The notes below the pieces were generated by a model. That model was not told the DNA's origin. It saw nothing but the letters and a program-made list of their open reading frames with translations, and searched no databases. From positions 57,426 through 121,425 of the forward strand of contig NZ_SDWV01000013.1 in assembly GCF_004137345.1 (NCBI RefSeq): a stretch of 64,000 nucleotides of DNA, in the 5' to 3' direction. This document shows positions 8,422 to 15,518 of this stretch, in pieces. The translations under genes were made by a program, and so were the position numbers. How positions within the stretch are numbered: position 1 is the stretch's first letter; each line of letters begins with the position of its first letter. Origin of the DNA: Nocardioides zhouii. Its GTDB lineage: Bacteria; Actinomycetota; Actinomycetes; Propionibacteriales; Nocardioidaceae.

Positions 8422-8438
8422 CCACGTAATTCCACGTA
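8422..8438. promoter_or_regulatory. Direct repeat CCACGTA upstream of the secreted-protein gene
   Basis: Two copies of CCACGTA (8422-8428 and 8432-8438) lie exactly ten bases apart, one helical turn, about 90 bp upstream of the start at 8332. Such spacing is typical of activator sites, but no cognate regulator is evident. Confidence 0.35.
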
Positions 8439-8493
8439 GGCCCGCTCTACGGACGCCGCCGGCCGGGCTTGTCCGCCCGGGGATGATGGAGGC

Positions 8494-9144
8494 ATGTTCG
8501 GATTCGGCAAGCCCTCCACCCTCCCCACCCTCGACCAGGCCCTCCCCGGCCGCACTGAGTCGATGTGGGGCCTCGGCGACCACGTCGTCCTCCACACGCC
8601 CGTCGTCACCGACGAGGCCCCCGCCGGCCACGAGGTCGCAGTGCTCGGGCTCGGCTGCTTCTGGGGCGCGGAGGAGATCTACTGGCAGGTGCCCGGCGTC
8701 TGGTCGACGTCGGTCGGCTACGCCGGTGGCAGCACGCCGCACCCGACGTACGAGGAGGTGTGCAGCGGTCGCACCGGCCACACCGAGGCGATCCGCGTCG
8801 TCTTCGACCCGTCGGTGGTGTCGTACGCCGACCTCGTCAAGAAGTTCTTCGAGATCCACGACCCGACCCAGGGCATGCGTCAGGGCAACGACGTCGGCAC
8901 CCAGTACCGCTCCGCGATCTACTTCACGACCCCGGAGCAGGAGCAGACCGCTCGCGAGCTGACCCAGGCGTACGGCGACGAGCTGGCCCGCCGCGGCCTC
9001 GGCGAGATCACCACCGAGATCCGCCTCGCCAGCGAGACGCAGTACTTCTACGCCGAGGACGCCCACCAGCAGTACCTCGCCAAGAACCCCTACGGCTACC
9101 GCTGCCACGCGAACACGGGCGTGAAGTTCCCTGAAACGTCTTGA
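8494..9144 (+). CDS. msrA: Peptide methionine sulfoxide reductase MsrA
   Basis: MsrA reduces methionine-S-sulfoxide in proteins and so repairs oxidative damage. The protein has 216 residues with the catalytic cysteine C55 in LGLGCFWGAE. YAGGSTPHPTYEEVCSGRTGH and the HDPTQGMRQGND block are diagnostic. The resolving cysteine is probably that of YGYRCHANTG near the C-terminus. GGAGG precedes the ATG. The last 79 bp, including the stop, are duplicated at 20229-20307. The three differences in the first 69 bp are all synonymous, while the last four codons diverge (PETS versus PEAV). The C-terminus may therefore have been supplied by an inserted element. Confidence 0.95.
   Translation: MFGFGKPSTLPTLDQALPGRTESMWGLGDHVVLHTPVVTDEAPAGHEVAVLGLGCFWGAEEIYWQVPGVWSTSVGYAGGSTPHPTYEEVCSGRTGHTEAIRVVFDPSVVSYADLVKKFFEIHDPTQGMRQGNDVGTQYRSAIYFTTPEQEQTARELTQAYGDELARRGLGEITTEIRLASETQYFYAEDAHQQYLAKNPYGYRCHANTGVKFPETS
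9066..9144 (+). repeat. Left direct repeat (msrA 3' end)
   Basis: This 79-bp segment ends at the msrA stop and matches 20229-20307 at 66 of the first 69 positions and at about half of the last ten. It is interpreted as the left junction of an inserted island. The junction preserves a complete msrA frame. Confidence 0.8.
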
Positions 9145-9328
9145 CGGGCACTCGCGGCGAACGGACCGGGGGGCAGCGGCGGTCTCCTCGTAGCAGCCGG
9201 GCACCCATCAGCGACCCAGCGCAGCATTTCTAGTTGACGAGAGTTGACCGACCGAGGCACGCGCGCACCATACGGCGCTCCATCGGGGTACGCCGGCTGC
9301 TAGGCAGGACGCCGACTGTCGACGTGCC

Positions 9329-10630
9329 CTATTTCTCTCCGGTCTTTCGCCGCCGTATGACGAGGCTCGGCGCAGAGCCCATGAGGCATGCGAGGAGGAC
9401 CGCGGCGGCGCTAAGTAGTGGCGTGCGCGGCGACCCGCTGTCGGAGCCGAGGTCGAGGGCGTCGGTGGGGTAGTCGATCATCTTTGCTGCCGCGCGTGCG
9501 TCAGCTTCCCCGGTGGTGTTCGCCAGGTGCTCGAGGGCTCCGTCGAAGCCGGCCCGCCCGCTCGTGCCGTGCACGCCGGGTCGCAGTCGGGTGTCGAAGA
9601 CGGCGGTGTTCGCCTCGGTGAGGGTGAGAAGCGTCAGCCCGTGCGCGGTGTGAACCACGCCGGTTGCGCTCAGAGCAACGGTTCGCGCGGCGGCGGAGTT
9701 GCTGTAGACCTCGAACAGGCTCGCGGTATCGATCTCGCCATCGCCGTCGTGGAGGGTGATGGCGACGGTGGGGCGTCCCCATGGCAGCAGGGTGTTCAGG
9801 GCGACGGGCCAGTCTGAGGGCGCCCAGGTCTGGCTGGGGATGGCGGTGGACGCGTCGGGTGACCATCCGGGATAGCCCACCTGTGCGCCGATCTTGCGGG
9901 CCTCCTCGGTTCCCGCCAGGTCTTGCATGACGGAGAGGGCGCCCGGGATGCCGGATGTGATGCCGGCGGTGGTGGTGATGTTGCCGTCGCGGACGAACCG
10001 CTCGCCGGCGACCCAGCGGGTTTCGGGGTGGGCGGCTCGGAGGGCGGAGAGTCGCGACCAGTGGCTGGTGGCGGTGCGACCGTCGAGGAGTCCGGTTTCG
10101 GCCATGAGCATCGCTCCGGCGCAGACGCTGAGGACGCGGGCACCGCGTGCATGCTGCTGCACGACCCAGTCGCGGGTGTTTTTCTCAACGGCGCCTTCCG
10201 GGTCTTCGACGGCCGGGACGACGACGACGTCGGGTGCTAGCTCGGGGCGGGTGTCGACGTCGCCGAACGTGTGGTCGGGCACGATCGATGGTGCTCCCTG
10301 GACGGAAGCAGGCCCGGCGTCCCGAGCGACCGTGTAGACGGAGAACCGCGACGAGCGGGCGAACACCTCGTACGGCCCCATCGCGTCCGTCGCGACCGTG
10401 GCGGAGGTCCCAAGGACGACTGCGACCACGAGTGTCCCCGGCGCCGGGGGCCGGCTCGCTGTACTGGTCGCGTCCGCGGCAGGGCCGGCGTCTGGCGGGG
10501 TGTAAGCGAGTTCTCCTTGGGAGGCGGTGACTCGAGCTCCGGCGAGGCTCAGGCCGCCCAGAGTGGCGGCCGCAAGTCCTGCGAACACGGCTGCGCGGAG
10601 CGTCGCGGCACCGATCGTCCGGGCCCGCAT
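9329..10630 (-). CDS. Membrane-anchored DJ-1/PfpI (GlxA-like) domain protein
   Basis: The 433-residue protein begins with a hydrophobic segment (about residues 12-33), then a low-complexity linker. A class-I glutamine-amidotransferase-like DJ-1/PfpI domain spans about residues 66-265, with the nucleophile elbow VLSVCAGAMLM (C170) and the family segment GRTATSHWSRLSAL. A beta-rich region follows, then a C-terminal transmembrane helix (about 405-425) ending in RRRKTGEK. This arrangement predicts that the DJ-1 domain lies outside the membrane. There is no AraC HTH, so it is not a GlxA-type regulator. The ATG at 10630 overlaps the stop of the upstream efflux gene by one base. Substrate is unknown. 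Confidence 0.75.
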   Translation of the reverse strand: MRARTIGAATLRAAVFAGLAAATLGGLSLAGARVTASQGELAYTPPDAGPAADATSTASRPPAPGTLVVAVVLGTSATVATDAMGPYEVFARSSRFSVYTVARDAGPASVQGAPSIVPDHTFGDVDTRPELAPDVVVVPAVEDPEGAVEKNTRDWVVQQHARGARVLSVCAGAMLMAETGLLDGRTATSHWSRLSALRAAHPETRWVAGERFVRDGNITTTAGITSGIPGALSVMQDLAGTEEARKIGAQVGYPGWSPDASTAIPSQTWAPSDWPVALNTLLPWGRPTVAITLHDGDGEIDTASLFEVYSNSAAARTVALSATGVVHTAHGLTLLTLTEANTAVFDTRLRPGVHGTSGRAGFDGALEHLANTTGEADARAAAKMIDYPTDALDLGSDSGSPRTPLLSAAAVLLACLMGSAPSLVIRRRKTGEK

Positions 10631-12075
10631 CACAGCTCGCCCTTCGCGCGGCTGGTGGTGGCGCGCCAGCCGAGGACGGCGGTGGCGAGTGCAACTACTG
10701 CGGCTGCGGTGAACGCTGCGGTGAACCCTGAACCGTCGAGGACGCCTGTTGCCTGTCGGCTGCCGGACGCTCCGATGATGATGAACGCGGCTGTGCCGAG
10801 GGCGCCGCCGACCTGCATGGACGCCGAGGCGAGGCCCGAGGCCAGACCGGTGTGGGAGGCGGGAACCGCGGAGGCCATCACCATGGTGGTCGGGGTGAAG
10901 CTGAGAGCCACTCCCGTCGCGACCAGCAGCAGGCCGGGCAGGACCGCAAGCACGTAGGTGACATCCTCGGGCGAGTAGGCGAGCCACAGCTGTCCGCCGG
11001 CGAGGAGCACGAGACCGAACACGAGAGTGCGTAGCGGCCCGAATGTCTTCAACGCTCGCGGGAGGACGCCGAGGGAGACGGCGAACCCGGCGAGCGAGGT
11101 GGGAACCATGGCGATGCCTGCCTGCTGGGGCGACATGGCGAGGGCCTGCTGGAAGTACAGGGCGACGAGGACGAAGGTAGATCCCCGAGTAGACCCGCCA
11201 AGTACCGCCAGGAGCACGCCGCGGCGAGCCATGGCGGACCCGAACACCTCAAGCGGGACGAGGGGGTCACTGACCTTGCGCTCGACGACGACGAACGTCA
11301 CGGCGAGTACCACGGCTGCGGCCAGCAAACCCAAGACGCGTGGTGACGTCCAGGCGTGGTCGCCGGCGTCCACAGCACCGTGCACGAACGTGATGACGGC
11401 TCCGGTGGCGAGGGCCGCGCCGACCCAGTCGAGGGAGCGTCCTGCCGTGGTCGTGTCCGGTGCGAGCACGCGTCGCGCGAACGCGACGGCAGCCACCGAG
11501 ACGGGGACGGTCACGAGGAACACCGAGCGCCAGCCGACGCTGCCGGCGAGGAGGCCGCCGCTGACCACGCCGGTCGCACCGCCGAGGGTGGACGCGGCGC
11601 CCCAGGCGCCCATCGCTCGTGCACGTTTTCCGGCGGGGAACGTGGCCAGCAGGAGGGACATGGCGGCGGGGCTGAGGGCGGCTGCGCCGACGCCTTGCAC
11701 GACGCGACCCCCGATCAGCATGGCTGGCCCGGTCGCAAGAGCTGCGAGAAGGGTGCCGAGGGTGAAGAGACCGGCGCCGCTGGTGAAGAGGCGACGGCGC
11801 CCGAAGAGGTCGGACGCGCGCCCGGAGAGGAGGAGCAGGCCCGCGAAGGAGAGCACGTAGGCGTTCACCACCCACGTCACCGCGGCCGAAGAGAACCCGA
11901 GCTCGGACTGGATGGACGGCAGCGCGACGTTGACGATCGAGGTGTCGAGCATGACCAAGAACTGGGCCGAGACGAGCAGCGCCAACGCCAGCGGCTGTCG
12001 CTGACGGTCCAGGAACCGGTCGCCAGGCTCGGCGCGGGCGGCAGGCGGCTGGGTGTGGAGGTTTGTGGCGTTCAT
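10630..12075 (-). CDS. DHA2-type MFS drug efflux transporter
   Basis: This 481-residue protein of the 14-helix DHA2 (EmrB/QacA) family shows the N-terminal VMLDTSIVNVALPSIQ motif and the A-like motif GRASDLFGRRRLF. It would export hydrophobic compounds by proton antiport. The ATG at 12075 is preceded by GAGGTGG at good spacing. GTG codons at 12084 and 12087 are alternatives. The gene sits between the small zinc-ribbon gene and the anchored DJ-1 protein, with gaps of 13 bp and a 1-bp overlap, so the three are likely co-transcribed. Confidence 0.88.
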   Translation of the reverse strand: MNATNLHTQPPAARAEPGDRFLDRQRQPLALALLVSAQFLVMLDTSIVNVALPSIQSELGFSSAAVTWVVNAYVLSFAGLLLLSGRASDLFGRRRLFTSGAGLFTLGTLLAALATGPAMLIGGRVVQGVGAAALSPAAMSLLLATFPAGKRARAMGAWGAASTLGGATGVVSGGLLAGSVGWRSVFLVTVPVSVAAVAFARRVLAPDTTTAGRSLDWVGAALATGAVITFVHGAVDAGDHAWTSPRVLGLLAAAVVLAVTFVVVERKVSDPLVPLEVFGSAMARRGVLLAVLGGSTRGSTFVLVALYFQQALAMSPQQAGIAMVPTSLAGFAVSLGVLPRALKTFGPLRTLVFGLVLLAGGQLWLAYSPEDVTYVLAVLPGLLLVATGVALSFTPTTMVMASAVPASHTGLASGLASASMQVGGALGTAAFIIIGASGSRQATGVLDGSGFTAAFTAAAVVALATAVLGWRATTSRAKGEL

Positions 12076-12088
12076 GCGTGTCACCACC

Positions 12089-12343
12089 TCATGCCGCGAG
12101 GCGGGGCAGGACCGCGTCGGCCCGCGCCACGCGCATCGTGCCGCACCGGGGGCAGTGGTTGCCGCGGAAGACGTCCATGTCCTGTCCGCACCAGCACAGG
12201 TCGTGCCGTGCGTCGGCGGTCGGTCGCCCAGCCGTCATCGACGGCCTCGAGATGCTGCGGATGGTTTCGGTGGTCGCAGTCATCGTGGTGGTCCTGGCCG
12301 TGGTGGCTGTCGCGGTCCTCTCGGTCCGGAAGCTACTGTCCAT
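12089..12343 (-). CDS. Small zinc-ribbon-like protein
   Basis: An 84-residue frame begins with ATG at 12343 behind GGCGGTGAGAACC. The N-terminal 45 residues are Thr/Arg-rich and probably disordered. The C-terminus carries four cysteines as CWCG at residues 50-53 and CPRCG at 64-68, a CxC-x11-CxxC pattern like a small zinc ribbon or rubredoxin-type knuckle. No family is recognised. It overlaps nothing and lies 13 bp upstream of the DHA2 gene. A later in-frame ATG (codon 21) could be the true start. Confidence 0.5.
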   Translation of the reverse strand: MDSSFRTERTATATTARTTTMTATTETIRSISRPSMTAGRPTADARHDLCWCGQDMDVFRGNHCPRCGTMRVARADAVLPRLAA

Positions 12344-12397
12344 GGTTCTCACCGCCTGGTCCTGATGTGTCGTGGTGGGTGGGTTGATGCCCTCACG

Positions 12398-12469
12398 GTG
12401 TCGCGGACCCGGCTTCCTCGAACCGGTCGAATGGCCGGGTTCTGATGGGTTTAGCCGGGTCCGCGACAC
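12398..12469 (-). terminator. Long perfect hairpin after the second DHA2 gene
   Basis: The arms 12398-12414 and 12453-12469 are perfectly complementary over 17 bp (GTGTCGCGGACCCGGCT). They enclose a 38-nt loop that holds a smaller GAACCGG/CCGGGTTC stem. The structure starts 3 bp beyond the stop codon at 12472, fitting a terminator for that gene. No T-tract follows. Confidence 0.6.
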
Positions 12470-12471
12470 GT

Positions 12472-13974
12472 TCAGTGGTGCATGTGGCCGATGCCGCCGG
12501 TGACGCGCTGTGCGGGCATCCGCCACAGGGCGTACGCAGCGACAACCATCGCGATGACGGCGGCGCCGGTGAAGCCGCGGCTGAACGCGGCGGTGGCTCC
12601 GTCGAGTGTCATGAGCGACCCGGCCGTACTGGCCACGGCGGAGAGGACGGCCACGCCGAGCGCGGCCCCCACTTCGTGTCCGGTCATCAGAAAGCCTGAC
12701 GCCACACCGGCATGCGAGGAGGGGATGCCGGCCATGGACGTCACGGACACCGGGACGAAGACCATGCCAACACCGACGCCCATGATGATCAGCCCGGGGA
12801 GCAGATCGGCGGCGTAGTCCGCGTCGGTGCCCGCGTAGGAGAGCAGGACGGCTGCGGCACCTGTCATGACGAGGCCAGTGGCGGCGACGACGCGCGGCGC
12901 CAGGTGCGCGAGCAGGTGACGGGCGACGACGGTGCCGGCGGTGATCGCGAACGCGAAGGGCAGGAACGCGACGCCGGTCTCCATGGCTGAGTAGCCGAGC
13001 ACGGTCTGGACGAAGATCGACGTCAGGAACACGGCGCCGACGAGGAGCCCCGTGATGCCGAGCATCACGGCTGTACCCGACACGAGCGCGTCGAGCTTCC
13101 ACACGTGCGGCGGGAACAGCGGCTTCGCGGCGCGGCGCTCGATGGCCAGGAACGCCATCAGCAGGACGGCTGAGACGGCCATCGCGACGACCGTGTGGGC
13201 CGACCACCAACCGTGCGTGGCGGTCGCGCCAAGGGCGTAGGTCAGGGCTACGAGCCCGCCGATGACGGCGGCCGCGCCGGGGAGGTCGAGGTCGGCGAGC
13301 CGGGGGCGCGCGACCTTCTCCTTGGCGATGGTGCGGCTGCCGACGAGCAGGGCGAGGGCACCGATGGGTCCGTTGATCCAGAAGATGAACTGCCAGCTCG
13401 TCCACGTCGTGACGGCCCCGCCGAGCAGAACGCCCGCGGCGACACCGAGGCTGCCGACGGCCCCCCACATGGCGAGCGCACTCCTACGCTGCGCGCCGGC
13501 ATACGTCGTGGTGATGAGGGACAGCGCGGCCGGGGTGAGGAGCGCCGCGCTGAGACCTTGGACGGCCCGCGCGGCGACGAGCTCACCGGTCGACCCGGCG
13601 AAACCGCTGACGAGGGACGCGGCCGTGAAGAGGGCGAGGCCGGTGAGGAACGCGCCGCGGCGCGACAGCAGGTCAGCGATGCGGCCTCCGAGGAGCAGGC
13701 CGCCGCCGGACATCATCACGTATGCCGTGACGAGCCACTGGAGGTTGCCTCCCTCGATGTTGAGGTCGCGCCCGATGGTGGGGAGTGCGGTGTTGACCAC
13801 TGAGATGTCGAGCACCACGAGGATCTGGGCGGCCAGTGCGACGGCGAGCACCGTCCATGGCCGGCGCGGGCCGTCCTCGTCGTCAGCGCCGTGCGTGACG
13901 GCGTGCGGCGCGGGCTGGTGGGGGTCGTGGGGCGCTGCCTGGGCTGCGCCGTGGCGTGCGGGTGTCTTGGACAT
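12472..13974 (-). CDS. DHA2-type MFS drug efflux transporter
   Basis: The second DHA2 pump of the island has 500 residues. A His/Pro-rich N-terminal tail of about 37 residues precedes the first helix. VVLDISVVNTALPTIG and GRIADLLSRRGAF are the family motifs, and the C-terminus ends GGIGHMHH. It resembles the pump at 10630-12075 only at family level, so it is not a recent duplication. GCAGGAGCAGCAC precedes the ATG. It lies downstream of the hydrolase gene (94-bp gap) and ends in a strong hairpin, so it may form a transcription unit with the hydrolase. Confidence 0.88.
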   Translation of the reverse strand: MSKTPARHGAAQAAPHDPHQPAPHAVTHGADDEDGPRRPWTVLAVALAAQILVVLDISVVNTALPTIGRDLNIEGGNLQWLVTAYVMMSGGGLLLGGRIADLLSRRGAFLTGLALFTAASLVSGFAGSTGELVAARAVQGLSAALLTPAALSLITTTYAGAQRRSALAMWGAVGSLGVAAGVLLGGAVTTWTSWQFIFWINGPIGALALLVGSRTIAKEKVARPRLADLDLPGAAAVIGGLVALTYALGATATHGWWSAHTVVAMAVSAVLLMAFLAIERRAAKPLFPPHVWKLDALVSGTAVMLGITGLLVGAVFLTSIFVQTVLGYSAMETGVAFLPFAFAITAGTVVARHLLAHLAPRVVAATGLVMTGAAAVLLSYAGTDADYAADLLPGLIIMGVGVGMVFVPVSVTSMAGIPSSHAGVASGFLMTGHEVGAALGVAVLSAVASTAGSLMTLDGATAAFSRGFTGAAVIAMVVAAYALWRMPAQRVTGGIGHMHH

Positions 13975-14068
13975 GTGCTGCTCCTGCGGGGATGGGTGAT
14001 GGGCGGGTGGGCGGTGCGTGACGGGCGTGGATGCTGTCCTGGTGGGCCTTGGCGCGCAGGGTGCAAGT

Positions 14069-15397
14069 TCAGGGGGCTGCCAGCGGGGTGTTGTTGCGGA
14101 CTCCTCGGACGACTGAGGTGATGGCCTCGATGGAGGCAGCGGCGCCGGCGGGGTCCTCGACCATGCCTTGGTGGCTGGCGTCGACGACGTTGTGAACGAC
14201 GTCGCTAGACAATGCCGCGAGCTGGGTCTGGGCTGCCGTCCAGCCGCCCGTGTCGTGTGCCGTTGCGTTGCTGGTCAGCACGACGAGCGGACGGTCTCCG
14301 AGAGTGGTGAGCCGTTGAGCCTGGCGGAACACCCCGGGCAGCGTTTCCAGCTCGTCGCGGCCGTTCCGGCCGGCTCGCGGGGAGGTGTTCATGTCGTCGA
14401 CCGGGCGGGCCTCTTCGGCGGGCAGGTGGGACCCTTCTAGCAGCGCCCCAAGGCCGAGTCGCGCCAGGGTGGGCATGACGCCGTAGGTGCGACGCATCAT
14501 GGAGTAGGTGCGCGGATAGCTCGCGATGGCGTCGAACTGGTGGGGGCTAGTGCTGTCGAGGAGCACCATCCCGGCCACCTCGTCGGGGTACCGGTGAGCG
14601 TAGGTCAGGGCGTACGGGCCGCCGATGGAGTGACCGACGAGCACGAACGAGCCGGTCTCTCCGGCGACCCCGAGCAGGGCGTGGAGGTCCTCGGTGGCAG
14701 CAGCTGCGTCCTGCGGTTCGGCGAGGTCGTCGCTCCAGCCCTGGCCTGGCCGGTCGTAGGCGCAGACGCGAGTGGTGAGGGCTGCGCCGTCGACGATGCG
14801 GGCCCACGAGGCCGAGAACTCCCCGAGTCCGTTGAACAAGATGACCGTGGGGCTGCCTTGGCCTCGGCAGTCGATGTGGAGGTCGTGACCGTGCACCGAG
14901 AAGGTCGTGCCCGGGGCGGGGTTTGCTTCGGCGAACGGTTCGGTGCTGACTTGGCGCGCTCCAGCGCCGATAGCGGCGGCTGCGAACACGAGCAACGTCG
15001 CGGACACCAGCCATCGGCCGGCGCCCACCATGTTGCGGCGCATCCGGAGGTACGTCCAGCCGGTGAGTGCGAGCGCGAGCGGCGGCCACCCCCACGTAAG
15101 GACGCCGAGGGTGTCATCCGAGGGGTCGAACGCGATGAGGGCTAGGCCCGTGGCCGCCATCGCGACCGCCGGGACTGCAGCCCACGGCTGGGGCCGGGTC
15201 GTCCTCCCCGACGTGGCGTACAGCGCTGACCACCCGATGCCGAAGCCGAGCAGGGCCGCGCCTGTGCTGACTCCTTCGGTGGCGCCCGGGAAGATCACCA
15301 TCGTGAGGACGGCAGATGCGACCATTCCGACGACCAGGGAGATGACCACGGCGGATGTCGAGGACCGCTTGGTTGGTGACGTGTCGGTGGTGCTCAT
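14069..15397 (-). CDS. Membrane alpha/beta hydrolase
   Basis: The protein has 442 residues. The first 150 hold about five hydrophobic helices (near 16-37, 45-62, 75-90, 100-116 and 128-147). An alpha/beta hydrolase domain follows, with an oxyanion segment LFNGLGEFSASW, the nucleophile S257 in LVGHSIGGPYAL, an acid candidate after residue 370 and histidine H in DASHQGM. Such a fusion puts the catalytic domain at the membrane, probably outside. Substrates could be esters or lactones, but none can be assigned. The start at 15397 has GCGAGCACCTC before it. The gene follows the LAL regulator gene by 121 bp on the same strand. Confidence 0.8.
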   Translation of the reverse strand: MSTTDTSPTKRSSTSAVVISLVVGMVASAVLTMVIFPGATEGVSTGAALLGFGIGWSALYATSGRTTRPQPWAAVPAVAMAATGLALIAFDPSDDTLGVLTWGWPPLALALTGWTYLRMRRNMVGAGRWLVSATLLVFAAAAIGAGARQVSTEPFAEANPAPGTTFSVHGHDLHIDCRGQGSPTVILFNGLGEFSASWARIVDGAALTTRVCAYDRPGQGWSDDLAEPQDAAAATEDLHALLGVAGETGSFVLVGHSIGGPYALTYAHRYPDEVAGMVLLDSTSPHQFDAIASYPRTYSMMRRTYGVMPTLARLGLGALLEGSHLPAEEARPVDDMNTSPRAGRNGRDELETLPGVFRQAQRLTTLGDRPLVVLTSNATAHDTGGWTAAQTQLAALSSDVVHNVVDASHQGMVEDPAGAAASIEAITSVVRGVRNNTPLAAP

Positions 15398-15518
15398 GAG
15401 GTGCTCGCTCTCGCAGCAGGGGGTGGGTACTGCTGAGAGTGGGCGCGGGTAGGACCGATCGCCCCGGTCAGATGGCCGGGATGACGTGCCTGGTCGTCCC
15501 CCTGGAGCTGGAGCAGCG

